Shown here one piece after another: positions 28,501-39,639 of a stretch of 51,932 nt of DNA. The notes beneath the pieces are model-generated. The model searched no databases and had not been told where the DNA came from. It was given only the letters and a program-made list of their open reading frames with translations. The translations under genes were made by a program, and so were the position numbers. The DNA is from Acidimicrobiaceae bacterium (lineage in GTDB: Bacteria > Actinomycetota > Acidimicrobiia > Acidimicrobiales > UBA8190). The DNA lies in contig PLZB01000070.1 in assembly GCA_003151955.1 (NCBI GenBank), positions 86,678 through 138,609 of the forward strand, in the 5' to 3' direction. Position 1 is the first letter of the stretch. Each line of letters starts with the position of its first letter.

Positions 28501-29267
28501 CAGTCGGCGGCCTCTCCCCCGAGGACCGACCGGACGAATTCCCCCGTCCGGGCCACGATCTCCCCGGCGTCGTGGTCGAGGGTGGCCACGTGGTAGCTCC
28601 GCTCCAGGAAGACCCGCTCCACCGGCCCCCCCACCGAGGCCTCGAGGTGGTCCCCGTTGCTCGGGGTGACGACATGGTCCTCCCGGCTCGAGAAGAGGAG
28701 GACCGGACAGCTGACCTGACCGAGACCGGCCGAGACCGTCTCGATGGCGTCGAACAGCGAGAGGACGGCGGCCAGGGGCGTCCCGTCGTAGGCGAGCTCC
28801 GCCACCCCCTCCTTGGCCACGTCCGACCCGATGGCCGGCGCCACCTCCGTCCCCTCCTCGAGGAGGCTCCGGAGGAACCCCTTCACCTCCTCCGGCTGGG
28901 GCTCCACGGCCGGGTTCACGAGGACGATCCCCCGGATCTCGGGGTGGGCCTCGGCCAGCCAGCAGGCCAGCGTCCCCCCCATGGACAGCCCCACCAGGGC
29001 CACGGCGTCGCACCGGGCCGCCAGAGCCTGGTAGGCCGTCTCGGCCGCCGCCGACCAGTCCGACCACCGCAGGGGGACGAGGTCCTCCACAGCCGTCCCG
29101 TGACCGGGCCACAGCGGCAACTCGACCGTCAGCCCCTCGTCGGCCAGGGCCTCGGCCACGGGCCGCATCGACTGGGGGTTCCCCGTGAAGCCGTGGAGAA
29201 CGAGGACGCCTCCGGGCCCGCCGTCATGGGAGAACGGCTCGGCCCCGGGGATGATGGGAGCAGTCAC
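28500..29267 (-). CDS. Alpha/beta hydrolase, carboxylesterase (Est30)-like
   Basis: A 255-residue soluble hydrolase. [20 protein letters not shown] contains the oxyanion HGF, followed by [14 protein letters not shown], the nucleophile elbow [14 protein letters not shown] (Ser), the Asp in [11 protein letters not shown], and the His in [10 protein letters not shown]. It resembles bacterial carboxylesterases/monoacylglycerol lipases of the Est30 group. GTG at 29267 is preceded by TAGCAT eight bases upstream. It heads an operon with gatCAB, but a role in translation is not implied. Confidence 0.85.
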   Translation of the reverse strand: MTAPIIPGAEPFSHDGGPGGVLVLHGFTGNPQSMRPVAEALADEGLTVELPLWPGHGTAVEDLVPLRWSDWSAAAETAYQALAARCDAVALVGLSMGGTLACWLAEAHPEIRGIVLVNPAVEPQPEEVKGFLRSLLEEGTEVAPAIGSDVAKEGVAELAYDGTPLAAVLSLFDAIETVSAGLGQVSCPVLLFSSREDHVVTPSNGDHLEASVGGPVERVFLERSYHVATLDHDAGEIVARTGEFVRSVLGGEAAD

Positions 29268-29275
29268 GGCGGGTC

Positions 29276-29281
29276 ATGCTA
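29276..29281 (-). promoter_or_regulatory. -10 box of the hydrolase-gatCAB operon
   Basis: TAGCAT, eight bases, then GTG at 29267. It would drive the whole hydrolase-gatC-gatA-gatB operon from a leaderless message. Confidence 0.5.
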
Positions 29282-29300
29282 CCGGCCCCCCGGGACGGAC

Positions 29301-29330
29301 CGGGGCGGCCACCTCGAGGTGGCCGCCCCG
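29301..29330 (-). terminator. 30-bp perfect palindrome after the SCP2 gene
   Basis: The 30 bases are exactly self-complementary (arm CGGGGCGGCCACCTC). It lies 24 bases after the stop of the SCP2 gene and 20 bases before the hydrolase promoter. There is no U-tract on either side, so it would be a U-less intrinsic terminator or a bidirectional block. Confidence 0.6.
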
Positions 29331-29354
29331 TCCCACCACCCGGAGGTGGACGGA

Positions 29355-29762
29355 CTACTCGGTGATCTCCTTCAACCGCTGGGCCATGTCGGCAGCGGCG
29401 GCGTCGGGCGGGGTGGCCTGGAGGGCCATCAGCTTGGCCATGTCCCCCTCGACCTTGATCTTCCCCGACATGAAGGCCTGCATGCCGGCCTGGGGGTTCC
29501 CATCGACCAGGATGGCCTTGGCCGTCACGTAGTCGACCGTGACCTTCAGGTCGGCCGGGTCGAGGTGGCCGACGTCGAGCTTCACGGCACCCTCGGTGGT
29601 GTCCATGTGGGCGTCGATGGGGCCGTCGCCGAAGGGGACATCGGTGATGACCAGGTTCATCCGGACCTTGTGGGGGACGGCCCCGCCGTCACCACCGAAC
29701 TCCTCACGGATCGACCGGGCCTCGGCGACCCATTCGTCGCTCAGGAAGGGATAAGTGGCCAT
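29355..29762 (-). CDS. SCP2 sterol-binding-domain protein
   Basis: A 135-residue SCP2-fold protein: FLSDEWVAEARSIREEFGG, then strands KVRMNLVITDVPFG, HMDTTEGAVKLDVGHLDPAD and KVTVDYVTAKAILVDG, and the lipid-tunnel helix NPQAGMQAFMSGKIKVEGDM. These proteins bind lipids or acyl-CoAs. GAGGAG lies 9-10 bases before the ATG, and a TAGGGT box about 70 bases further up suggests its own promoter. Downstream of the SDR/MFS operon, it may share a lipid-related role with them (inference). Confidence 0.85.
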   Translation of the reverse strand: MATYPFLSDEWVAEARSIREEFGGDGGAVPHKVRMNLVITDVPFGDGPIDAHMDTTEGAVKLDVGHLDPADLKVTVDYVTAKAILVDGNPQAGMQAFMSGKIKVEGDMAKLMALQATPPDAAAADMAQRLKEITE

Positions 29763-29878
29763 CGTTGGATGCTCCTCTGCTTCTCGACTCGGCCTCCCCC
29801 CCACGGGGTGGCGCCTCGGATCTTTCCGCCGACACCCTATCCGCCGCCGACACGGCCCGCCCGTTGTTGACTGGCGTG

Positions 29879-31483
29879 TCAGTCGAGAGCATTCACGTCG
29901 GTCCCCCGGACCACGATCTCCCCCCCGACCACTCCCCCGATCTCCCCGGGGACGACCGGGGACCGCTCGGTGGCGTCGAGGGCCTCCCTGAGGTCGAGGG
30001 CGGCCCGGTGCCCCGATCGGTCCGTGGACCGGAGGAGGGCGGCGGAGGCCACCCCGACCAGGGCCACCCCCCCGCCCACCAGGTAGGCCAGATGGAACGA
30101 GGGGAGGAGCCCGAAGCCGTGCCGACCCCGGCCGGCGGCGGCCTGGACCGTCTCCATGACCTGGATTCCCGCCACCGTCCCCACCTGGTTCATGAGCTGC
30201 TGGGAGGCGCTGGCCGTCCCGAGGTCCTCGTCGGCGAACTCGTTGGCCACCGTCGAGGAGAGCGACGGGGAGGCCACCCCGAGCCCGATCCCCGACAGGA
30301 CGAAGGCCACCTCGACCAGGGCCACCCCCGTCCCCCGGCCGGCCAGGGCGAAGACCACCATCGACCCCACCACGGCCGAGGTCCCCACCACGGCCGAGGT
30401 CCGCTCCCCGATCCGGACGGCGACGTAGCCGGCGATGGGGGCCAGGGCCGAGAAGACGATGGGACGGGGCAGCGAGAGGTAGCCCGAGGCCCCCACCCCG
30501 TAGCCGAAGACCGTCTCGAGGAGGAGGGGGGCCAGGAAGAAGGCCCCCAGGTAGGCGAAGTTGGCCGTGGTCTGGGCCACGATGGGGAAGACGAAGTTCC
30601 GCCGGCCCAGGTAGTGGAGGGGGAAGACCGGCTCCCGGGCCCGGGCCTCCACCAGCCGGAAGACCACCCCGGCCCCGGCGGCCACGGCGAAGGAGCCGAG
30701 GACCCCGGGGCTGGCCCACCCCCAGTCCGGGCCCCGGTTGAGGGCGAAGAGGAAGGCCCCGACGGCGGTCCCGATGGCGGCGGCCCCGGACCAGTCCATC
30801 CGGCTCTCCCCCCGCTCGGCCCGGGGCCGGTCCCCGGCCCGGGCCGGGAGGACGGCGGCGGCCAGGGCCAGGGCCAGGAGGAGGATCGGGATCTGGACGA
30901 CGAAGAGCCACCGCCAGCCGAAGTGCTCGATGAGGGGCCCACCCACCGCCACCCCGAGGACCGGCCCCCCGGCACCGACCATCGACCACCAGCCGAGGGC
31001 CTTGACCCGGTCCTCCTTGGAGAAGACCCCGAGGACCAGGGCCATCGAGGCCGCCCCGATGGAGGCCCCGAGGAGCCCCCCCAGGGTCCGGGCCACGATG
31101 AGGACCCCGACGTCGGGAGCGGTGGCCGAGGCCACGGCCACGGCGATCTCGCAGGCGAGGCCGATGAGGTAGAGCCGCCGGTGCCCCCAGAGGTCCCCGG
31201 CCTTCCCGGCCAGCGGGGCCACCACCCCGAAGGCCAGCATGGGCCCCGTCACCACCCAGGTCACGGTGGAGATGTTGACGTTCTGGCCGGGCCGGCACTG
31301 GAGGTGCCCGAGGCCGCAGGCCACCGTGGGCAGGGCCACCACGAAGACCGTGAAGAGGATGTTCGTCCCGAGCAGCCCGGCCAGGACCACCCAGAGGACC
31401 CACCACCGGTACCGCCGGCTCTCCCGGGGTCCGGCCCCGGCCCGCCGCAGCCGGGCCCCCGGGCCCCCGACCGGGCCGCTCAT
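29879..31483 (-). CDS. MFS transporter, DHA2 (EmrB/QacA) type
   Basis: A 534-residue, 14-helix-type drug/proton antiporter. Motif A is seen in LAGKAGDLWGHRRLYLIGLA, and motif C-like glycines in WWSMVGAGGPVLGVAVGG. There is a periplasmic loop with paired Cys (CGLGHLQCRPG), the central helices, and an extended C-terminal cytoplasmic tail. The substrate is unknown. Its ATG overlaps the SDR stop as ATGA, so it is co-translated with that oxidoreductase, which may act on the same compound. Confidence 0.85.
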   Translation of the reverse strand: MSGPVGGPGARLRRAGAGPRESRRYRWWVLWVVLAGLLGTNILFTVFVVALPTVACGLGHLQCRPGQNVNISTVTWVVTGPMLAFGVVAPLAGKAGDLWGHRRLYLIGLACEIAVAVASATAPDVGVLIVARTLGGLLGASIGAASMALVLGVFSKEDRVKALGWWSMVGAGGPVLGVAVGGPLIEHFGWRWLFVVQIPILLLALALAAAVLPARAGDRPRAERGESRMDWSGAAAIGTAVGAFLFALNRGPDWGWASPGVLGSFAVAAGAGVVFRLVEARAREPVFPLHYLGRRNFVFPIVAQTTANFAYLGAFFLAPLLLETVFGYGVGASGYLSLPRPIVFSALAPIAGYVAVRIGERTSAVVGTSAVVGSMVVFALAGRGTGVALVEVAFVLSGIGLGVASPSLSSTVANEFADEDLGTASASQQLMNQVGTVAGIQVMETVQAAAGRGRHGFGLLPSFHLAYLVGGGVALVGVASAALLRSTDRSGHRAALDLREALDATERSPVVPGEIGGVVGGEIVVRGTDVNALD

Positions 31484-32385
31484 CTCGGGCCGGTCGCCTC
31501 CGTCCGCCCGTCGGCGAGGTCCGGGAGGAGCTCGGCCAGCTCCGCCACCCCCCACCGCTCCTGCCGCTCGAGGGTGGCCGTCATCTTCCAGGGCTGGAAG
31601 AGCCGGACCTGGCCCCCCTGGACGAAGAAGACCTTCCCCGTGACCGGGCATCCCTCCGTCCCGAGGGCCGCCACCAGCGGGGAGATGTTGGCCGGGTCCC
31701 AGACGTCGAATTCGCCCGGATCGGTGGGGGCCTTCACGATGTCCTCCAGGCCCGGGGTCTGCTCCGTCATCCGGGTCCGGGCCGCCGGGGCGATGGCGTT
31801 GACCCGGACCCCGTACCGGGCCAGCTCCTGGGCGGCGATGACGCTGAAGGTGGCGATGGCCGACTTGGCCGCCCCGTAGTTCGTCTGGCCCGGGTTCCCG
31901 AGGAGCCCCGAGGTCGACGAGGTGTTGATCACCGAGGCCCGGACCTCCTGGCCCTCCTTCACGAGCCCCCGCCAGTAGGCCGCGGCGTGCCGGGTGGGGA
32001 CGAAGTGGCCCTTCATATGGACCTGGACCACCGAGTCCCACTCCGCCTCGGTCATGTTCACGAGCATCTTGTCCCGGAGGATCCCGGCGTTGTTGACGAG
32101 GACGTGGAGGGCCCCGAAGGCCTCCACGGCCGCCTCGACGAGCCGCCTCCCCCCCTCCCAGTCGGTGATGTCCTCGGCGTTGGCCACCGCTTCCCCACCG
32201 AGGGCCCGGATCTCGTCGGCGACCTGCTCGGCCGGGGACCGGTCGTCCCCCGACCCGTCGACGGCCCCCCCGAGGTCGTTCACGACGACCCTGGCCCCCT
32301 CCGAGGCGTAGAGGAGGGCGTGCTCCCGCCCGATCCCCCGACCCGCCCCGGTGATGATCGCCACCCGGCCCTCGAGCGAACCCAT
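31480..32385 (-). CDS. Short-chain dehydrogenase/reductase (FabG/multifunctional-enzyme-like)
   Basis: A 301-residue NAD(P)-dependent oxidoreductase. It shows the Rossmann motif TGAGRGIGREHALLYASEGA, NDLGGAVDGSGDD, VLVNNAGILRDKMLVNM, SVINTSSTSGLLGNPGQTNY and the catalytic Y-x3-K in NYGAAKSA. The RDKM and NDLGG features are typical of the 3-hydroxyacyl-CoA/17-beta-hydroxysteroid dehydrogenase branch (HSD17B4-like). GGGGAGA lies 6 bases before the ATG. It is the first gene of an operon with the MFS transporter. Confidence 0.85.
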   Translation of the reverse strand: MGSLEGRVAIITGAGRGIGREHALLYASEGARVVVNDLGGAVDGSGDDRSPAEQVADEIRALGGEAVANAEDITDWEGGRRLVEAAVEAFGALHVLVNNAGILRDKMLVNMTEAEWDSVVQVHMKGHFVPTRHAAAYWRGLVKEGQEVRASVINTSSTSGLLGNPGQTNYGAAKSAIATFSVIAAQELARYGVRVNAIAPAARTRMTEQTPGLEDIVKAPTDPGEFDVWDPANISPLVAALGTEGCPVTGKVFFVQGGQVRLFQPWKMTATLERQERWGVAELAELLPDLADGRTEATGPR

Positions 32386-32463
32386 GTCAGTCTCCCCTTT
32401 TCCGTTCCCCCGACCGGCCACCGCTGTGGTCGACGCCCACGTTGCCAGGACCCCCCCGGGGGG

Positions 32464-32790
32464 TCAACTCGGCCGGGACCCGCCCCCGAACCGCCGGAAC
32501 CACCACTGGGGGTCCCGGGCGTGGGCGTGGAAGTGCTCCGGGATCTGCCGCATGACCCGGTCCAGCTTCCAATTCCCCGCCCCCAGGACCTCGTCGGCCA
32601 CCCGACCGAGCGCCCCCAGCATGGCCTCGAGCTCCTCGGCGGGAGGGTCCGTCCCGTGCCTGGTCCAGACCACCATGGGGACCCCGCAGCTCTCGCAGTC
32701 CGCCACCCAGCAGACCCCGTCCTCGTGGTACCAGCTGCCCATCCGGGCCGCCTCGCACAGCTCGCAGCCCGCCACCGGCTCCCCGGCCAC
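32464..32790 (-). CDS. HIT-like small protein with zinc-type CxxC pairs
   Basis: A 108-residue protein. The HFHAHAR stretch at about residues 86-92 fits the histidine-triad pattern H-phi-H-phi-H-phi-phi, and CELC and CESC near the N-terminus (residues 9-12 and 32-35) could bind zinc, as in several HIT proteins. The order (CxxC pairs, then LEAMLGALGRVADEVLG, then the triad) resembles compact nucleotide-hydrolase-like HIT proteins, though the protein is short. GTG 32790 lies 15 bases after the kinase stop, so it is probably in the same transcript. Confidence 0.7.
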   Translation of the reverse strand: MAGEPVAGCELCEAARMGSWYHEDGVCWVADCESCGVPMVVWTRHGTDPPAEELEAMLGALGRVADEVLGAGNWKLDRVMRQIPEHFHAHARDPQWWFRRFGGGSRPS

Positions 32791-32805
32791 CGCTTCCCCC
32801 CGGGC

Positions 32806-34827
32806 TCAGAAGCCGGGCTGGAGGTAGATGTCGACGGTGGTCCCCGGGGTCACCAGGGTGCCGGAGACGGGGTTGGTGGCGTAGACCGACCCGTGGGAGG
32901 GGCCCTGGAGGTTCCCGGCCACCAACCCGTCGGCGGCCAGGGTGTCGAGGGCCTTGTTCAGGGAGTCGCTGCTCAGATCCGGGACCGGGATGGGCTTGGG
33001 CCCCTTCGAGAGGGTGACGCTCACCGTCGACCCCTCCGGGGCCGTCGTTGTCGAGCTCTCCCCGATGACCTGGCCGGGCGGGGCCGAGCTGTAGGCCGTG
33101 TTGCAGGAGGCGGTCAGCCCGACGGCCGTGAAGGCACTCTCGACCCCGGTGCAGGTGGTGATCCCGGCCAGGGAGGGGATCCCGATCAGGGGGGGTCCCG
33201 AGGAGTAGACGACGTTCACGGCCGACTGCTCCGGGGCCGTCCCCGTCGGGGACCAGGACATCACGGCCCCCTGGGCCACCTTCATGGAGGACTGGGAGGT
33301 ACAACTCCCCAGGCTGAGCCGGGCCGCCACCAGGAGGGCCCCGGCCCCGGTGCAGGCGTTGGAGCTGACCTGGCTCAGGTCCGGGACGGGCACCGGGGGC
33401 GGGCCCGAGGAGACCACCACGATGACCCCCGAGCCCTCCTTCAGGGGGGTCCCGGCCCCCGGGATCTCCCGGACGATGGTCCCGGCCGGGGCGGTCAGGG
33501 ACGAGACCTGATGGGAGACGGTGAGGCTGAGCTTGTCCGGTCCGAGCTTCCCCTGGGCCAGGGACACCGTCAGCCCGGTCACGACGGGGAGGTCGTGACT
33601 CGGGGTGAAGACCTTCGTCCGCTGGGCCGCGTAGACCCCCCCGACGGCGAGTCCGGCCACCAGGACGAGGACCAGGGCCGTGACCCAGGGCCACCGCCGC
33701 CGGGCCAGGGTCGGCTCGGGCGGGGGGGCGACACCGGCCCCGGACGGGGTGGCCCAGTCGGCCGGGGGGGCCCCGTAGATGGGGGGGACGGCCTGGCCGG
33801 CCCCGGCCGTGATCCCGACGGCGTCGGCCACAGCCAGCATGTAGGCCTCCTCACCGGGCCCCTGGTCCGAAGCCTGGTCGAAGAGGACGGGAGCGACCGG
33901 GGCGGGTGGGGTGGGAACGAAGCCGTGCTCGGTGAGATCGGCGGGAACCGCACCGGCCAGCCCCCGGCCCCCGGCCCCGGCCAGGGGGAGGGGGGTGGGG
34001 TCGTCGAGCTGGTTGGCCAGGGTCTGGAGCCGCTGGACCAGGACCCCGGCGTCGAGCCGCTGCTCCACCTCGGGGGCGGCCGCCGGGGCCAGGATGGGGC
34101 CGAGGAGCCCGAGGGCGTCGTTGCCGGGGAGGGTGGCCCCGACCCGGGCCATGAGGGTTCCCACGGTGGTGTCGGCCGTGAAGGGGACGACCCCGGTGAC
34201 GGCCTCGTAGAGGACGAGGGCGAGGGAGTAGACGTCGGCCCGGCCGTCGACCCGCTTCCCCGAGGCCTGCTCCGGGGCGGAGTACCGGGCCGTCCCGACG
34301 GCCGCCCCCGTGGGCTCCGTCCAGGAGGCCTCGGAGAGGGCCCGGGCCAGCCCGAAGTCGGCGATCTCGAGCCGGCCCTCCTCGTCGAAGAGGAGGTTGG
34401 CCGGCTTGATGTCCCGGTGGACGAAGCCCCGGCCGTTGGCGTAGGCCAGGCCCTTGGCCGCCTGGATCCCCACGGCGACGGCCTGGGGGACGGTGAGCCG
34501 CCGGCCGCTGTCGAGGAGGTCCCGGAGCGATCCCCCCCCGAGGTACTCGAGGACCAGGAAGGGCTCCCCCCCGTCCTGGCCCCAGTCGTAGACCGAGAGG
34601 ATGTGGGGGTGGGTCAGGGCCGCGGCGGCCTGGGCCTCGGCCCTGAACCGTCGGAGGAAGTTGGCGTCACCGGCGAGGGCGGGATGGAGGACCTTCACCG
34701 CCACGCGACGCTTCAGGGTGACGTCGAGGGCGGCGAAGACGTGGGCGGAGGAGCCGCTGCCGAGGGGGGCCTCGATCCGGTACCGGCCAGACAGGACCCG
34801 CCCGATGGAGTCGCTGATGAGTGCCAT
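32806..34827 (-). CDS. pknB: Membrane serine/threonine kinase with four PASTA repeats
   Basis: A 673-residue PknB-type kinase that senses cell-wall muropeptides. The kinase domain is at 1-270: glycine loop APLGSGSSAHVF, ATP Lys in VAVKVL (45), HRDIKPAN (137-144) and DFG (157-159). A Pro/Ala linker follows, one membrane helix at about 380-400, and four extracellular PASTA repeats to the end. PASTA 2 and 3 each hold a Cys pair (NACTGAG...LGSCT, TTCTG...TASCN), probably disulphides, which is unusual. A TAGCCT box is 12 bases before the ATG. It is not next to wall-synthesis genes such as ftsW or pbpA, which normally accompany pknB. Confidence 0.9.
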   Translation of the reverse strand: MALISDSIGRVLSGRYRIEAPLGSGSSAHVFAALDVTLKRRVAVKVLHPALAGDANFLRRFRAEAQAAAALTHPHILSVYDWGQDGGEPFLVLEYLGGGSLRDLLDSGRRLTVPQAVAVGIQAAKGLAYANGRGFVHRDIKPANLLFDEEGRLEIADFGLARALSEASWTEPTGAAVGTARYSAPEQASGKRVDGRADVYSLALVLYEAVTGVVPFTADTTVGTLMARVGATLPGNDALGLLGPILAPAAAPEVEQRLDAGVLVQRLQTLANQLDDPTPLPLAGAGGRGLAGAVPADLTEHGFVPTPPAPVAPVLFDQASDQGPGEEAYMLAVADAVGITAGAGQAVPPIYGAPPADWATPSGAGVAPPPEPTLARRRWPWVTALVLVLVAGLAVGGVYAAQRTKVFTPSHDLPVVTGLTVSLAQGKLGPDKLSLTVSHQVSSLTAPAGTIVREIPGAGTPLKEGSGVIVVVSSGPPPVPVPDLSQVSSNACTGAGALLVAARLSLGSCTSQSSMKVAQGAVMSWSPTGTAPEQSAVNVVYSSGPPLIGIPSLAGITTCTGVESAFTAVGLTASCNTAYSSAPPGQVIGESSTTTAPEGSTVSVTLSKGPKPIPVPDLSSDSLNKALDTLAADGLVAGNLQGPSHGSVYATNPVSGTLVTPGTTVDIYLQPGF

Positions 34828-35045
34828 GGGTCCGGTGCCAGGCTACCGATCTCCCGGGGTCATCCGGTGGAGGGGCCACGGGCGGTGACGGGGCGACCGC
34901 GGGCGGAGCAAGAGGAGAAGTATCGGCCCTGGTCGGAGAGGAATCCGCGACTCCGCTGCAACCGGACTTGCAGGCTGGGCCGCACAGCACGATCTGCCTG
35001 AACTCCTCGGGGAACAGGTTTGCGAAGGGCACCGGGAGGCGCCCT

Positions 35046-35408
35046 TCAGCGCGTCGATGGAGCGTCCCAACCGGGGGGAGGAGGGTGGTTGCTCGGCGGC
35101 CAGGGCGCCGGCCCTCCGAGAACGTCGGCGCCGCAGCGCGGGCATTGCTGCGAGACGAGCGGAATCGCCTTTCCGCAGCTGGGACAGCTCCGTTTGCCAC
35201 GCTTCTGGCGTTCCTTCTCTCGCCCCTCGGGTCTTACCGGAAGGACGAGAGCCACAATCAAGGCGATCAGGCACAGATAGAGAGAGAAGACCAACCAGAG
35301 CCACTGGTTGTAACCCTTCCTTGACGCGATCGTGATCGATGCCCCAACGATCGTCGAGTAGACGACGAACACGACGGCAACGTAGATAACGACGCCTGGT
35401 CCGGACAT
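35046..35408 (-). CDS. Two-helix membrane protein with C-terminal zinc ribbon
   Basis: A 120-residue protein. Two membrane helices (about 5-25 and 36-57; VVIYVAVVFVVYSTIVGASI and LWLVFSLYLCLIALIVALVL) are followed by a basic linker and a cytoplasmic zinc ribbon CPSCGKAIPLVSQQCPRCG, then a Pro-rich end. Codons such as ATA, GTT, CTT and TTG are more frequent than in neighbours, so it may be a recent arrival or a weakly constrained gene. No family assigned. It lies between the kinase and a long palindrome. Confidence 0.65.
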   Translation of the reverse strand: MSGPGVVIYVAVVFVVYSTIVGASITIASRKGYNQWLWLVFSLYLCLIALIVALVLPVRPEGREKERQKRGKRSCPSCGKAIPLVSQQCPRCGADVLGGPAPWPPSNHPPPPGWDAPSTR

Positions 35409-35483
35409 CAGCTCACCCTCCGATGTGTCAGCGGCAGAATCTCAGAGTATCGGTGGTGGATGTGGCCTCGGGTGACCGCCGCG

Positions 35484-35527
35484 GAGGAGCCCCGGGGCGA
35501 TTCCGCGGAATCGTCCCGGGGCTCCTC
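35484..35527. repeat. 44-bp near-perfect palindrome
   Basis: Arms of 21-22 bases (outer GAGGAGCCCCGGG with CCCGGGGCTCCTC, inner GATTCCGCGGAATC) pair with a single G:T position. It lies 38 bases after the stop of the DUF6458-like gene. The minus-strand transcript would fold into a hairpin of about 20 bp without U-tract, so it probably terminates that gene. A mobile palindromic element cannot be excluded. Confidence 0.65.
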
Positions 35528-35565
35528 ACCCAACTGCCTTGATGGTCAGCCGGCCTGCTCAGCGG

Positions 35566-35829
35566 TCAGCGGACCTGCTCGTGGACCACGGTGGCGGGGG
35601 CCTCGGAGGTCGTCCCGACCGGGTAGGTCCGCTGGACGATCGTGGCCGGCCGGCGGGAGACGGCGAAGACCACGGCGGAGGTGACGAAGCCGATCCCCCC
35701 GATGACCATGAGGATCACTCCGACGGTGGAGAGCCGGAAGCCGTGGCCCTGGGTGGTGGTGATGGCCCAGTACATCACGGCTCCGACGGCGATTGCGATG
35801 GCGCTGAACACCATTCCGGGGAGACCCAT
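35566..35829 (-). CDS. Two-helix membrane protein, DUF6458-like
   Basis: An 87-residue protein: MVFSAIAIAVGAVMYWAITT forms helix 1, the polar HGFRLSTVGVILMVIGGIGF joins it to helix 2, and a Thr/Val-rich cytoplasmic tail follows. The STVGVILMVIGGIG motif matches the short actinobacterial DUF6458 family, whose function is unknown. AGGTAGGA lies 2-3 bases before the ATG as ribosome binding site. Divergent from the winged-helix gene. Confidence 0.75.
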   Translation of the reverse strand: MGLPGMVFSAIAIAVGAVMYWAITTTQGHGFRLSTVGVILMVIGGIGFVTSAVVFAVSRRPATIVQRTYPVGTTSEAPATVVHEQVR

Positions 35830-35936
35830 TTCGTCCTACCTCCATCTCGTTGCCCCTACCAGCGGCCGGGGCACGGGGTCGGTGATTGCCGAACCTCGAT
35901 GCAAGCGACATTACTCTTGTTTTCTGACACTAGCAA

Positions 35937-35964
35937 TAGACTTCCTGAAATCTTCCCGTATACT
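35937..35964 (+). promoter_or_regulatory. Promoter of the winged-helix regulator gene
   Basis: TAGACT (35937-35942), 16 bases, then TATACT (35959-35964), followed by six bases and ATG 35971. This AT-rich stretch is the best -10 match in the window. Confidence 0.65.
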
Positions 35965-35970
35965 GGGAGT

Positions 35971-36273
35971 ATGAAGGGATGGAGCTTCCTGACCAACCAT
36001 GCCCGGGTCCTCCTCTGCATCGCCCACGATCCCGGGGTCCGGCTCCGGGACATCGCCGCCACCCTGGGGGTCACCGAGCGGAGCGCCTTCGCCATCGTCA
36101 ACGACCTGACCGACCGGGGCTACGTCGTGAAGGAGCGCGACGGCCGCCGGAACCGGTACAGCATCCAGGCCGACGTCCCCCTCCGGGAGCCGATCGGGCG
36201 GAAGCAGACGGTGGGGGAGCTCCTCGGCCTCCTGGTCGACTCCGGCACCACCAGCGCCGAGATGGGCGGCTGA
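35971..36273 (+). CDS. Small winged-helix (MarR-like) DNA-binding protein
   Basis: A 100-residue protein: FLTNHARVLLCIAHDPGVRL, the recognition helix region DIAATLGVTERSAFAIVNDL and the wing RDGRRNRYSIQADVPL define a winged helix of the MarR/ArsR kind. The C-terminus (REPIGRKQTVGELLGLL) may dimerise. The reading frame is open from 35539, but the ATG at 35971 is set by the TATACT box 6 bases upstream. Its target is unknown; the divergent DUF6458-like gene is a candidate. Confidence 0.8.
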   Translation: MKGWSFLTNHARVLLCIAHDPGVRLRDIAATLGVTERSAFAIVNDLTDRGYVVKERDGRRNRYSIQADVPLREPIGRKQTVGELLGLLVDSGTTSAEMGG

Positions 36274-36289
36274 CCGGTCCCGCCCTCCC

Positions 36290-39547
<3,258 letters not shown>

Positions 39548-39639
39548 TCATTCGACGAGATCCATTCACTTCCGTCCCGAGGGACCGATAGGACTCATGA
39601 CGACCGGCGCCCGACCGGTCCCCAGAGGAGCTCCCCAGC

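Noticed and set aside
31987..35001. A plus-strand open frame of about 1000 codons opposite the kinase and SDR genes
   Set aside because: It is rich in Gly, Pro, Asp and Arg, lacks domain features, and mirrors recognised minus-strand genes; long antisense frames are expected at this GC content.
34840..35045. Minus-strand fragment reading LFPEEFRQIVLCGPACKSGC
   Set aside because: It looks protein-like for about 30 residues but has no start outside the overlapping zinc-ribbon gene, dissolves into Pro-rich sequence and matches no family I know. The 218-base gap is left as kinase leader/promoter region.
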